Below, piece after piece: positions 1 through 8,217 of a stretch of DNA of 20,157 bases. A program made the translations under genes and the position numbers. The notes under the pieces are model-generated. The model searched no databases and was not told the origin of the DNA. It saw nothing but the letters and a program-made list of their open reading frames with translations. This DNA is from a virus, in IMG/VR virus record IMGVR_UViG_3300030106_002469, positions 284 to 20,440 of that record. One strand, written 5' to 3'. Each line of letters opens with the position of its first letter. The first letter of the stretch is position 1.

Positions 1-1691
1 ATTTTACCACTCTGTACAATTGTATTATAAAATTTATCTCTTGCAGTAATCGAGGACATTGCTTGCATGTTATTAATAATTGTTCTTCTTGCGTCTTTTA
101 TTTCTCCAAATAATTCTCTAAATGCTTTTAGATCTCTTTGACCTGTAATTAAATCTTTAGGGTCAAACTTGTTTGTAGATATCATTTTAGAAATATTTAT
201 TTCTTGAGTTACACCATCATAAAGCGCACTTTTACTTTCAAATCTAAATGTTGGTGACTTTGTTACAGGGTCCATCTTTACATTTTCAAGAACTCTGTCT
301 ACATCTAATAAAGCGTCTTTATCTGTATAGCCTCTAACTTTATTGTTTTTTGCATAGTTCATAAACACCTGTGCAACAGCCTGTCTTTTTTCGTCTGATG
401 GTATGTAATTTGTTGTTTTTACTATTTTATTATTTTGAAATATCTTGTAATCGTTTGATAGTGTTGAGTTTAATCTCTGACTAAAAAAATTTAATAATTC
501 ATCTTTGTTTGTTGTGGTTAGATTACCACCTTGCAATAGATCTGTTTGTAATCTATTAAAAGCTTTTTTAGAATTAGTAACTGCAGCCACTAATTCATCT
601 TGTTTTGCTGCAGGTATTTTAAGATTAGTCAATGATTTTTTAAAATCTGTTAATCGTTTTTTGTCAAAGTTTCTAAAAACCACTTCATTTTTTACAATTG
701 TGTCCTTACCAGTTCTGATTAGGCCATCCATTTGTTCTAGTATAGCATCCGTATTTTTTACTCTTTCAGCTGCTGTAAATGATTTATCAAATATAGTTTT
801 AAAAGAATCATCAATGTCTCTTACTAAATCTTTTGCAACAATAGCTGCTGCACCTTCTTGTCCTTCAACTCTCATTTGTGCTTCAAACAGCTCTTGTGAC
901 TTTTTACTTCTAGGTCTAAATGTAGATGCAAACTTATCTAATATTCTTTCAAATTTAGAATTGCTGTATGCAAGTTCTTTACCTTTCTTACCTAAAAATT
1001 TTGCACCTTGTCCGATACCATATACAAAAGGTGTTAATAAAACACCTTCTGCAAAAAATTTAGCTCTGTTTTCTAATCTTCTAATAGCATCATCTTCTGT
1101 ATCTTTTGTGGCGTCTCTATCTAAACCTGTTCCTACACCTGGAGCAATATCACCAAAAGTTCCTATATCTTCTATATCGTAAACAGCAGCTGCACCTGCG
1201 GCACCACCAAGACTAGTTGCAGCATATTTAGCGTATCTTGCTGTTTTATTTAATTCGTTTGCTTTCTGTGCACCTTTTAATAAATTTTTTCCCTGTTTAC
1301 CTGTTACGGCAACTCTTTTACCCTTTTGTATACCACCGACTACTTTAACAGCTATATTACCAGCAAGTTTTGCAGCTCTTGCTGCAGGCACACCAACTTG
1401 CACCAATGCCTCTGTTATTCTACCTGCTGCAGTGTCTCTTGCTTTATCCTCTAAACCATTAATAACATCGCCTACAACACTGTCATCGATAAATTTTTCT
1501 AGTCTTGCAACGGCGCTCTCATCATAGTTTACACCTTCTCCTTGTGTTGCATCATATAATTCTGCAGCTACTGAAACTAAACCTAAAGGGATTTTTATTA
1601 GACCAGAACCTACTCCTGCTGCAACAGATACAGCTAAATTTGTTTCTGTTTCTGGCTCTTGGATTGCGAATCTATCGTACTTTTGTACCAT
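1..1691 (-). CDS. Large virion protein, candidate internal/ejection protein (3' end beyond window)
   Basis: An open frame runs from an ATG at 1691 to the left edge with no stop, giving the first 563 residues of a longer protein. The start is preceded by an AGGA about nine bases upstream and lies 8 bases after the stop of the previous gene. Residues 18-45 are a mildly hydrophobic Gly/Ala/Val segment, and a second Ala/Gly-rich stretch follows near 156-170. Residues 200-240 mix charged helix with a short hydrophobic patch (EGVLLTPFVYGIGQG), and the rest is mostly charged, helix-forming sequence. I recognise no enzyme motif in the visible part. Its position last in the late operon, after other Ala-rich or membrane-active-looking virion proteins, fits a large internal protein ejected with the DNA, but that role is inferred. 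It could also be a tail protein with an enzymatic domain beyond the edge. Confidence 0.8.
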   Translation of the reverse strand, partial: MVQKYDRFAIQEPETETNLAVSVAAGVGSGLIKIPLGLVSVAAELYDATQGEGVNYDESAVARLEKFIDDSVVGDVINGLEDKARDTAAGRITEALVQVGVPAARAAKLAGNIAVKVVGGIQKGKRVAVTGKQGKNLLKGAQKANELNKTARYAKYAATSLGGAAGAAAVYDIEDIGTFGDIAPGVGTGLDRDATKDTEDDAIRRLENRAKFFAEGVLLTPFVYGIGQGAKFLGKKGKELAYSNSKFERILDKFASTFRPRSKKSQELFEAQMRVEGQEGAAAIVAKDLVRDIDDSFKTIFDKSFTAAERVKNTDAILEQMDGLIRTGKDTIVKNEVVFRNFDKKRLTDFKKSLTNLKIPAAKQDELVAAVTNSKKAFNRLQTDLLQGGNLTTTNKDELLNFFSQRLNSTLSNDYKIFQNNKIVKTTNYIPSDEKRQAVAQVFMNYAKNNKVRGYTDKDALLDVDRVLENVKMDPVTKSPTFRFESKSALYDGVTQEINISKMISTNKFDPKDLITGQRDLKAFRELFGEIKDARRTIINNMQAMSSITARDKFYNTIVQSGK

Positions 1692-1699
1692 GGTAGATC

Positions 1700-2554
1700 C
1701 TATCTATTAATTTGTATTTCAACAAACCCTTGTGGTACACCATCACCACCTGGTGCATTTGAATCTCTTGTAAAATATTTACCTGAAATTGCATCGTGAT
1801 AAGTAAGACCTTCTTTGTAAGTTTTTCTACCAGGAGTCCAGTAAGGATCTTCAATATCAAACGAAAGATCGTCGTTTTTCTTTTGTATGCTATCAAAGTC
1901 ATATTCAAAAGCTGCCATTCTTTTAGCAACTATTTTATTAACTCTCATACTTGAACGTATGGTTTCTGCATCAGCTTCAATTGTTTTTTCACGTTTTTCT
2001 CCAGGCATAAAATCTACACCATATATTTTTTTCTTTGCTAAAGCATTAAGTGCTTCATTATAGTTTCCAAAAAATTCACTTTCTGGATTGTCAGCTAAAA
2101 CCTGTGCTTCTTTTTGTATTTGAATTCTATCGTCTTCATCTAAGTTTTTTAACATTTGTAATTCTTTTTCTCTCCCAAACTCTCTTTCTTCTTTTGCTTC
2201 TGCAAACTTAGCTTGTTGGAAAGTATCAAATGGATCTTTTGCAGCTCCTGCAATAGTAGAAAAAATATTGCCTGTTGGTGCAGCACTAGCTATGTTTAAA
2301 CCTAAACTTGTTAAGAATCCTGGTAATGTTCCCATACCAATACCAGTTGGTTTACGATCTACTTTTGAAGTTATTTTACTTGTATCAACCTGTGGTGATT
2401 TCATAAAAGGTAAATCACTTAATCTAATATTATCTCTAGCCATACCTGCACCACCACCTATTTGATATTTTGGTCTATCAAGTCCTGACGTAATACCAGT
2501 TCCTGATGAACCACCTATTCTAAACATGGGTCTCATTAAAGTTCTGTTTCTCAT
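1700..2554 (-). CDS. Hypothetical virion-associated protein with N-terminal RIGG-type motifs
   Basis: A 284-residue protein of unknown function. The N-terminus carries two similar short motifs, MFRIGGSSGTG (10-20) and KYQIGGGAGMA (29-39), resembling the LYRIGG near the start of the 566-residue protein two genes upstream. Residues about 72-115 are hydrophobic and Gly/Ala-rich. A charged, probably helical or coiled-coil region follows (EAKEEREFGREKELQ), and the C-terminus has mixed polar sequence ending EIQINR. The ATG overlaps the preceding stop by one base (TAATG), suggesting coupled translation. Its place among putative internal virion proteins suggests a virion component. No domain or catalytic motif is recognised. 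Confidence 0.75.
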   Translation of the reverse strand: MRNRTLMRPMFRIGGSSGTGITSGLDRPKYQIGGGAGMARDNIRLSDLPFMKSPQVDTSKITSKVDRKPTGIGMGTLPGFLTSLGLNIASAAPTGNIFSTIAGAAKDPFDTFQQAKFAEAKEEREFGREKELQMLKNLDEDDRIQIQKEAQVLADNPESEFFGNYNEALNALAKKKIYGVDFMPGEKREKTIEADAETIRSSMRVNKIVAKRMAAFEYDFDSIQKKNDDLSFDIEDPYWTPGRKTYKEGLTYHDAISGKYFTRDSNAPGGDGVPQGFVEIQINR

Positions 2555-3579
2555 TATCTAGATCCTAAATATAGGCCTCCTAGTGTAGTCGCAATACCTA
2601 GAGCAGACTGTAATGGTGTAGGTTGTGGTACGAACTCCTGCCTTGTTCCACCTGGATAACCACCCATTAGACCTGTTACTTGTGCAGCATATCTATCTAA
2701 TTGTTGTTGTGGTTGGAATGCTGCTGTTGTTGCTGCTTGTCTTTGTGCATCAAGTTGTGCTTGGCTTAATGATCTGTCGATTGCGCCCAATGCTCCAAGT
2801 TGTCCGACATCTGCTCTTTGTAATCCAGGAACTAGTGATGCTAGTCCTGTTTGAAATTGTGCTTGTCCTAATTGTTGTCCTGCTAATCCTGCTTGTGCTT
2901 GACCTAAACCAAATCTATTTGCAATATCTTGTTGCCTAGCCGCTTGTGCTTGACCAAACCCTTGTTGTAATAGATTTGCTTGTAATAGTGCACGTTCTCG
3001 TGCCGCCCCCGTACCAAACTCGGCGAGTTGTACGCCCGCTCGACCAGCGCCGAGCACACCCAAAGCTGCTTGTTGATCTCTTATCTGTTGTTCTCTTTGT
3101 GCAGTGTTACGATCAAATTCAGATAAAGTTGCATCAATAACTTGTGATTGGAATGGCGACATAAATTGTCCAACATCTTGTTGAAAAGCTGTAGCTCCTA
3201 ATGGAACACCACCTAATGTTGTTCCTGCTTGTCCTAATATTCCTCCTGCAGTTCCTGCTTGAGTTTGTGCTTCTGTTAAAAATGGTTGAAATGATCCCAA
3301 ACCTGCTTGTGCTCTTGTTCTTGCGTCTTGTTCTAATTGACTTAATCCTGCAACTTGTGGTGCAAGTCCGGCTAAACTTTGTTGTCTAATATCAAACTGT
3401 TGTGCTGCTTGTTGTCTTTTTGCAAAGTCTGCAGCAGTCTCACCTGCTAATTGTGTAATACCACCTGCTCCAGGTGCAACAACAGGTATTTGTGCTTGGG
3501 CCGTGATCTGTGTTGCAAGGTCAGTGCCTAATTTATCTACAAATGGTGCAGGTAATGTTCGAGTTTCTTGAATAGCCAT
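2554..3579 (-). CDS. Ala/Gln-rich virion protein, putative internal virion protein
   Basis: A 341-residue protein very rich in Ala, Gln, Gly and Leu, with few charged residues and no Cys. A central segment, FMSPFQSQVIDATLSEFDR (about 138-156), resembles a conserved stretch I associate with marine podovirus-like virion proteins. Much of the rest, for example QAQAGLAGQQLGQAQFQTGL, would form long amphipathic helices. The C-terminus ends with a small hydrophobic Gly/Leu segment (SALGIATTLGGLYLG), which could touch membrane. The start at 3579 overlaps the previous stop by one base and has a purine-rich GAGGAAG upstream. The composition and position between two other structural candidates suggest an internal or ejected virion protein. 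That assignment is inferred; the existence of the gene is not in doubt. Confidence 0.8.
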   Translation of the reverse strand: MAIQETRTLPAPFVDKLGTDLATQITAQAQIPVVAPGAGGITQLAGETAADFAKRQQAAQQFDIRQQSLAGLAPQVAGLSQLEQDARTRAQAGLGSFQPFLTEAQTQAGTAGGILGQAGTTLGGVPLGATAFQQDVGQFMSPFQSQVIDATLSEFDRNTAQREQQIRDQQAALGVLGAGRAGVQLAEFGTGAARERALLQANLLQQGFGQAQAARQQDIANRFGLGQAQAGLAGQQLGQAQFQTGLASLVPGLQRADVGQLGALGAIDRSLSQAQLDAQRQAATTAAFQPQQQLDRYAAQVTGLMGGYPGGTRQEFVPQPTPLQSALGIATTLGGLYLGSR

Positions 3580-5279
3580 TAAATTACTTCCTCTAATCTT
3601 TTTGATGTTTGAAACATTTCACGTGCGCCTTTTAAGCCTTGCGATTCTTCAGATACGTCACCTCCGGCTTCGAGGTTCTTCATCATGTTATACATGACTT
3701 CTGCGCCTTTGTCTACATCCCCATCACCTGCATTTCTAACAGCGTCAGCTGTAAATACAAACTCATTTTTAGACAATCTTGCAGGGACATCATCTGCCTT
3801 TTCCATACGTCCTATTGGCACAAAACCACCTTCAGCTCTTAAATCCATCTCTTGTCCACCCATATCTAATAGTGGCATAGTCTTTTTAGCTACGGGTTCT
3901 TTCATAGAACCACCTTCAGCCCTACTGTCTCTGGCTGCATCTTGTAAAGCATCATACTCTTCATCAGTAAGTTGATCTAGATTTTTACCAAATAACATTT
4001 GAGCTAAGTCATTTAATGAATCCATTATATCTGGTGCTGATGCTACTTTCATAATACCCTCACCATTTTTTAATCCGATTCTACCACCTTCAGCCATTCT
4101 AAATGCAGGAAATAAAACATCTCTAGGATTTGTATATGCTCTTGGATCTATTTGACCACCTACTGATCCCATACTTGCTAGTTGTTGTGTATCGTCTTCT
4201 TGATTTCCAAATATAAATGGTGCTAAAGATAAAAGACCCCCTCCAAATAATTTACCAGCTCCTGTTAATTTACCAGCTTGCATAAATGGAAATGCTTTGT
4301 TTAATCCGAAACCACCTGCTGCTAATAAACCTATCTTACCAATAGGACTTTTAACTATCTTCTTGACTGCTCTTTTAGCTTTCTTAACTAGTTTACCTAA
4401 AAAATATTGTTGTCTACCTGCAGCGTCCATGATGCCTCCACCTATCATACCACCATCTGCTACTTTGTAAAAATTCCTAACTTCTTGTAATGTAGCTGGA
4501 TCATTAGGATCATTGAATGGAGCAATATTCTCTAATATTTGTTCATCTGAAATATCCATTATATTTTTTAAATTTTTTTGAGGACCAGCTAACATTTGTT
4601 GTTGTTTTTTAGTTAATCCAGCTATAGCATTATTTAAAAATTCGTCGTCTTCCTGGTTTTGTGTATCGTCAATTATTTTTTTTTGTTCCGGTGTTAATAA
4701 ACTCATATCACTTTCAGATATTCGTTCTATCGTAGGTATGCTCATGTCACTTTCAGATATTGGTTCTATTGGTTTTTTCATATCTATAGTGGGTCTAAGA
4801 CCACTACCTCTTCCTGAGTCTACAGAAATATCAGAAATCTTTTTTGTTTTCATGTTTTCTAAAAAGTCTGCTAATGTTGGAGACTCTTTAAAAGTTTGAA
4901 AAGTATCTGGTGCTGACGTAACAAATCTAGAAGCTATACCTAACGCAGGGTTTATCAATCCTAATATAAAAGATAGTGGATTAAATCTAGAAGCTAAACT
5001 TCTTAGACCTTGAAACCTTTTAGGTTTTAAATTTTGAGCCATTACGTTTCTACCAAATTGAGAAAACTGACTTACTGCTCTTCTATCTGGACGTCTAGGA
5101 TCTGCGTCTCGTGTATCTATTCTACCAGTTGTCCCACTTGGTCCTTTAAATTGTTGAGTTATACCTCTTTCTCTATTGGAACTTCCACCAGTTCTTTCAA
5201 CTGATCCTTCTTTAGCTCGTCCTCCAACGCCGCCTATTCTATATAATTGTCTTGCTATTTGAGTTCTAGTTATGGCCAT
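3579..5279 (-). CDS. Virion structural protein with cationic helix and C-terminal ARLSxxEFV motif
   Basis: A 566-residue protein. Visible landmarks are LYRIGG at 12-17; a hydrophobic Pro/Leu/Ile stretch at 101-118; a duplicated ISESDMS (174-180 and 187-193); a strongly basic amphipathic segment at 296-316 running into a Gly-rich hydrophobic stretch at 317-336; three AEGG motifs (396, 454 and 482); and a C-terminal motif PARLSKNEFVFTADAVRNAG (499-518). The ARLSxxEFV block is, to my knowledge, a recurrent C-terminal signature in phage tail or internal proteins, without a defined role. The basic-plus-hydrophobic middle suggests membrane interaction during DNA entry, which is inference. The gene starts 9 bases after a 56-codon gene with only a weak ribosome site, and its stop overlaps the next start. 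Confidence 0.82.
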   Translation of the reverse strand: MAITRTQIARQLYRIGGVGGRAKEGSVERTGGSSNRERGITQQFKGPSGTTGRIDTRDADPRRPDRRAVSQFSQFGRNVMAQNLKPKRFQGLRSLASRFNPLSFILGLINPALGIASRFVTSAPDTFQTFKESPTLADFLENMKTKKISDISVDSGRGSGLRPTIDMKKPIEPISESDMSIPTIERISESDMSLLTPEQKKIIDDTQNQEDDEFLNNAIAGLTKKQQQMLAGPQKNLKNIMDISDEQILENIAPFNDPNDPATLQEVRNFYKVADGGMIGGGIMDAAGRQQYFLGKLVKKAKRAVKKIVKSPIGKIGLLAAGGFGLNKAFPFMQAGKLTGAGKLFGGGLLSLAPFIFGNQEDDTQQLASMGSVGGQIDPRAYTNPRDVLFPAFRMAEGGRIGLKNGEGIMKVASAPDIMDSLNDLAQMLFGKNLDQLTDEEYDALQDAARDSRAEGGSMKEPVAKKTMPLLDMGGQEMDLRAEGGFVPIGRMEKADDVPARLSKNEFVFTADAVRNAGDGDVDKGAEVMYNMMKNLEAGGDVSEESQGLKGAREMFQTSKRLEEVI

Positions 5280-5288
5280 CTTACTATT

Positions 5289-5459
5289 CTATTTTGTTTT
5301 ACTTAAAAAATCAAGGCTTGGCATTATCACAGTAACATCTCTTCTAATATCCTCAGGAGATATACCCTTTGCTTTCCACTCAGAATCATCTTTGTATTCT
5401 TCGCCTGTTTTCTTATTTGTTATTTTTTCTATTATTTTTTTTGGTTTTAGTTCTTTCAT
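5289..5459 (-). CDS. Small conserved-looking phage protein, 56 residues
   Basis: A short reading frame of 56 residues beginning MKELKPKKIIEKI and ending SLDFLSKTK. Its ATG overlaps the stop codon of the upstream gene by one base (TAATG) and its TAG lies 9 bases before the next gene, so it exactly fills the gap in the operon. It is very lysine-rich (14 of 56) with a central EEYKDDSEWKAKGI segment and a hydrophobic VTVIMPSLDF near the end. I have an impression of similar small proteins in marine phages at this place, but no function is known to me. The tight stop-start junctions are the main evidence that it is translated. Confidence 0.7.
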   Translation of the reverse strand: MKELKPKKIIEKITNKKTGEEYKDDSEWKAKGISPEDIRRDVTVIMPSLDFLSKTK

Positions 5460-5800
5460 TATGCTGTTACCTCTCTTGGCTGTATTTCTAATATAGAAGC
5501 TATGACGTGCAGCTCATTCGCGTCAGAGGCTTGTACCTTTAATATCTCACTTTCCTCCATTACAAGAGGGTTAGTTAAAAGTTCTGTTGTAGTAATTGTT
5601 GCTATAGTTTTTGTTTTAAATAAACTAAATATATTACCGCTAGCATCTACTAGAGTAACATCTATATTACAACCAGATCCTGCATCATTCGAAACTAATA
5701 GAGATTTTACTACAGATGTTTTTGCACTTGGCACAGTATACAAAGTGGTTAAATCTGTTGTGGTTAGATCTACTTTTTTATTTATAAAACTATTTGCCAT
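5459..5800 (-). CDS. Small beta-rich virion protein
   Basis: A 113-residue protein beginning MANSFINKKVDLTTTDLTTL. It has alternating short beta-strand-like segments (YTVPSAKTSVVKSLLVSND, IDVTLVDASGNIF, ILKVQASDANELHVIASILE) typical of a single beta-sandwich or barrel. This pattern, with a TTLYTVP start and a VSVLEI-like end, matches a family of small structural proteins I know from cyanophages and other marine phages, where it lies in the tail module. The function is not established; a tail or capsid decoration role is plausible. The start overlaps the stop of the 54-residue gene by one base, and the stop overlaps the next ATG by one base. Confidence 0.78.
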   Translation of the reverse strand: MANSFINKKVDLTTTDLTTLYTVPSAKTSVVKSLLVSNDAGSGCNIDVTLVDASGNIFSLFKTKTIATITTTELLTNPLVMEESEILKVQASDANELHVIASILEIQPREVTA

Positions 5801-5964
5801 TAATTTAAAAAGAAGTTTTGAGCTTCTACCTCGTCTTTTAATTCTTGTTGATATGTAGTATTTAATTTTACTATAATCCCATCTATATCTCTAGTTTGAG
5901 CCTCTGCAACTGTATAATCATACTCTTGTGCAGGTCTTGTTAATACTTGTACTATCTTAGCCAT
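5800..5964 (-). CDS. Small hypothetical phage protein, 54 residues
   Basis: A short frame encodes 54 residues starting MAKIVQVLTRPAQEYDYTVA and ending VEAQNFFLN. It starts inside the stop codon of the 736-residue gene (TAATG, one shared base) and its own stop again shares one base with the ATG of the 113-residue gene. Three consecutive genes are thus chained by identical TAATG junctions. The protein is acidic to neutral, with a probable helix over DIDGIIVKLNTTYQQELKDE. No function can be assigned. An in-frame start at such a junction, and no other gene in this stretch, make it a likely real gene. Confidence 0.7.
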   Translation of the reverse strand: MAKIVQVLTRPAQEYDYTVAEAQTRDIDGIIVKLNTTYQQELKDEVEAQNFFLN

Positions 5965-8174
5965 TATCGTCTACCATCTGGTTGTGTATCTAATCTAAAA
6001 GTTCCTAGTTTCCAACTTTGACTCGCAGCTGTATTTTCTATTTTTAATGCAATCGATCTTGCTCTTGCTCGCGTATCTACTTTTAAAGTAGAGGATGTTA
6101 TGTCAAAAGGACCTAGTGATGAGCTTGCAGCTGTTTCATTAGGGAAATTTCTTAATTGTAAAGTTACTCTTGTTGCTCCTGTCTGTGATATAAAGTCAGG
6201 TATAAATCTTCGTATTTTCATTAAAAATTCACCATCTCCTCTAAATGTTGCAATACCTGTTTGTTGACCTTGTGATGTTCTTTGTGCTGTGATGTCAAAA
6301 TCTCCGGATACTATATTCGCTGTTATAGCTGTGATTGTACCATTTTTATTTTGATCTGTCCCTGTTTCATGTTCGTAGTATGCTGTTCTACCCTCAGTAT
6401 TTCCAACCACATCAAAAGATGTATCTGTTGATGCATCGTATTCTAAAGCGTGTGGTTTAGTAAATACCGCTGAGTCTTGCCACATAGTTCTAGATAAACT
6501 ACCTACAGTCCATACTGGTCTTTGTGGTGATGAGTCAAAATAATTGTATGAAACCATTCTGTTTACCACAGAGGATGTAGACTCTGGATAAAACCACATG
6601 ACCTCACCAAATAAATTATTTAACCCTGCTGACACCATTTGGTTACCAGACTCAATATTTATATTGTCAAAAACAAAATCTTCTACCAAACATGGTAATG
6701 ATTCTAATTTACCAGCATATCTAAAGAAGCCATTTTCTGACATCCAGTATGCAGCACCATCTACTTCAACACATGCATTCTGTCCTACAAGTCCACAGTT
6801 AGTTCCAACTTGTGAAAAGGCAAATGTAAACGGTTGACCAACAAAACGTTGTGTAAATAAAGCTGTGTCGGTCCAAACATAAATTGCATCACGACCTCTA
6901 ATCGCTCCTCTGATCTGTGATCCATCGGCCAGTCTTTGTGTACCAGCTGTATTGGTTGCTGTTGGTGTGTAGCTATTAATATTTTCTTGGTCCGAGAACC
7001 TAATAAACATATCATCTTGTGTTGCTGGATTTCCAATAGTTGTCTCTGTTCCAAAAAATACTAAGTGACGATCCGGTGTTGATACGACCATATGTCTTGA
7101 TGCAGTTGGTGCTCCTGTTATAATCGTGCACCTTGTTTCTGTTGCGTTTGATAAACTAGAGTCCCATTCAAATACAGAGCTATCATGAATTAAACAAATT
7201 GCTTTGTCACCAAAATTATCTATTGACCACATACCGGGTTCTAATACTAAGTCACCTGATGCTGCTTCACCCCAAGCAACAAAGTCCGTGGTATTAGTTA
7301 CAGTTGCGCCATTACTGTGTGCAGCTCTTGTAGTTCCTCTAACAGCCCTTGTAATACCTGTCAATGTAGTGCCTCCTGTAACCCCCGTGTAAGATATTTC
7401 TTCGGTCCCTACTTTTATAAAATTAGTTCCTGTGCTAGGAAATTGTGTAGCATCAGCTAAAACAATAGATGTTCCAGACCCACCAGTACCAAATGCATCG
7501 TTTAATAATGCACCATTTAAAGTTGTAGTGACTGCATTTGAAGCTTCTCCACCCCAAGATCCTAAACCCCAACCAAAACCTTTTTCCTGAACAGCAGATC
7601 CAACAGGAAAATAATGTTGCACTCTAATACCACCAGATGTTGTTGCACCAGATCCTGATTCATTAGAAGGCATCGTAATTGTTAATGTTGATGTTGTAGG
7701 AACAGTTGTAACCATAAATTTTTTATTATCAAAATCAGAGGCGCTAAAATTAGAATTAGTTATTGCAGTAAAATTATCTAACAAAATAATATCTTGCGGA
7801 TTTATACCATGAGATCCACTAAAAGTTATTGTAACAGTTGGTGATCCATTAGTCGTGCTGAATGCACTTGTAAGTGTTGTTGTAGATTTAATAGGGTGTA
7901 TGTCATAAAATACACCACCAGAAAAAGCATATAAAATTCTATTAGTGCCAATAATAGCGTATCTTCTACCTAAACTATTAACAAAATGATGTAAACCACG
8001 TCCTGCTCCTGTCAATTCATTCTCATTGACGTTACCTAATTGATTCCATCCACCTATTTTTTCAGGTGTGCCATACCTAAATCTTACATTGTCACAATCT
8101 ACCCATTGACCCTCGGCTCCTGTGGGTGTGATTTGTTTGTTGATTCCTGGCTGAAAACCTATTTTTTGTAGCAT
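5964..8174 (-). CDS. Large tail protein, candidate tail hub/nozzle (P22 gp10-like)
   Basis: The largest complete gene, 736 residues. The N-terminus (MLQKIGFQPGINKQITPTGA, then QWVDCDNVRFRYGTPEKIGG) and the C-terminus (LGTFRLDTQPDGRR) match conserved ends I associate with a family of large marine phage structural proteins. Comparison with the P22 gp10-type tail hub is a fold-level guess. Residues about 94-185 look like a beta-rich Ser/Thr insertion. A GWGLGSWGG segment lies at 200-208. A separate module at 226-294 (IVLADATQFPSTG, EEISYTG, TLTGITRAVRGTTRAAHSNG) is a widespread exchangeable phage module. The middle region (320-560) has regularly spaced aromatic strands compatible with a beta-propeller. 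The start is 43 bases downstream of the 163-residue gene, with only a weak GTGGGCG as ribosome site. Confidence 0.82.
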   Translation of the reverse strand: MLQKIGFQPGINKQITPTGAEGQWVDCDNVRFRYGTPEKIGGWNQLGNVNENELTGAGRGLHHFVNSLGRRYAIIGTNRILYAFSGGVFYDIHPIKSTTTLTSAFSTTNGSPTVTITFSGSHGINPQDIILLDNFTAITNSNFSASDFDNKKFMVTTVPTTSTLTITMPSNESGSGATTSGGIRVQHYFPVGSAVQEKGFGWGLGSWGGEASNAVTTTLNGALLNDAFGTGGSGTSIVLADATQFPSTGTNFIKVGTEEISYTGVTGGTTLTGITRAVRGTTRAAHSNGATVTNTTDFVAWGEAASGDLVLEPGMWSIDNFGDKAICLIHDSSVFEWDSSLSNATETRCTIITGAPTASRHMVVSTPDRHLVFFGTETTIGNPATQDDMFIRFSDQENINSYTPTATNTAGTQRLADGSQIRGAIRGRDAIYVWTDTALFTQRFVGQPFTFAFSQVGTNCGLVGQNACVEVDGAAYWMSENGFFRYAGKLESLPCLVEDFVFDNINIESGNQMVSAGLNNLFGEVMWFYPESTSSVVNRMVSYNYFDSSPQRPVWTVGSLSRTMWQDSAVFTKPHALEYDASTDTSFDVVGNTEGRTAYYEHETGTDQNKNGTITAITANIVSGDFDITAQRTSQGQQTGIATFRGDGEFLMKIRRFIPDFISQTGATRVTLQLRNFPNETAASSSLGPFDITSSTLKVDTRARARSIALKIENTAASQSWKLGTFRLDTQPDGRR

Positions 8175-8182
8175 AATCGCCC

Positions 8183-8194
8183 ACTATATATAGT
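8183..8194. promoter_or_regulatory. 12-base AT palindrome in the gap before the 736-residue tail gene
   Basis: ACTATATATAGT is a perfect palindrome in the 43-base gap between the 163- and 736-residue genes. This is one of the few real gaps in the operon. Read on the minus strand it contains TATATA, which could serve as a -10 element, but no convincing -35 element lies at the right distance. It could equally be a chance feature of AT-rich DNA. Confidence 0.2.
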
Positions 8195-8217
8195 TTTAAT
8201 ATTTTTTGTAGTCTAAA

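Noticed and set aside
505-1182. Plus-strand open frame of 225 codons
   Set aside because: It lies wholly opposite the large minus-strand virion gene, has low-complexity Ser/Leu-rich sequence and no ribosome site, and runs against the uniform gene direction.
2625-3389. Plus-strand Leu/Val-rich frames resembling membrane proteins
   Set aside because: They are complements of the Gln/Ala-rich repeats of the 341-residue gene; hydrophobic Leu/Val runs are the expected antisense reading of CAA/GCA codons.
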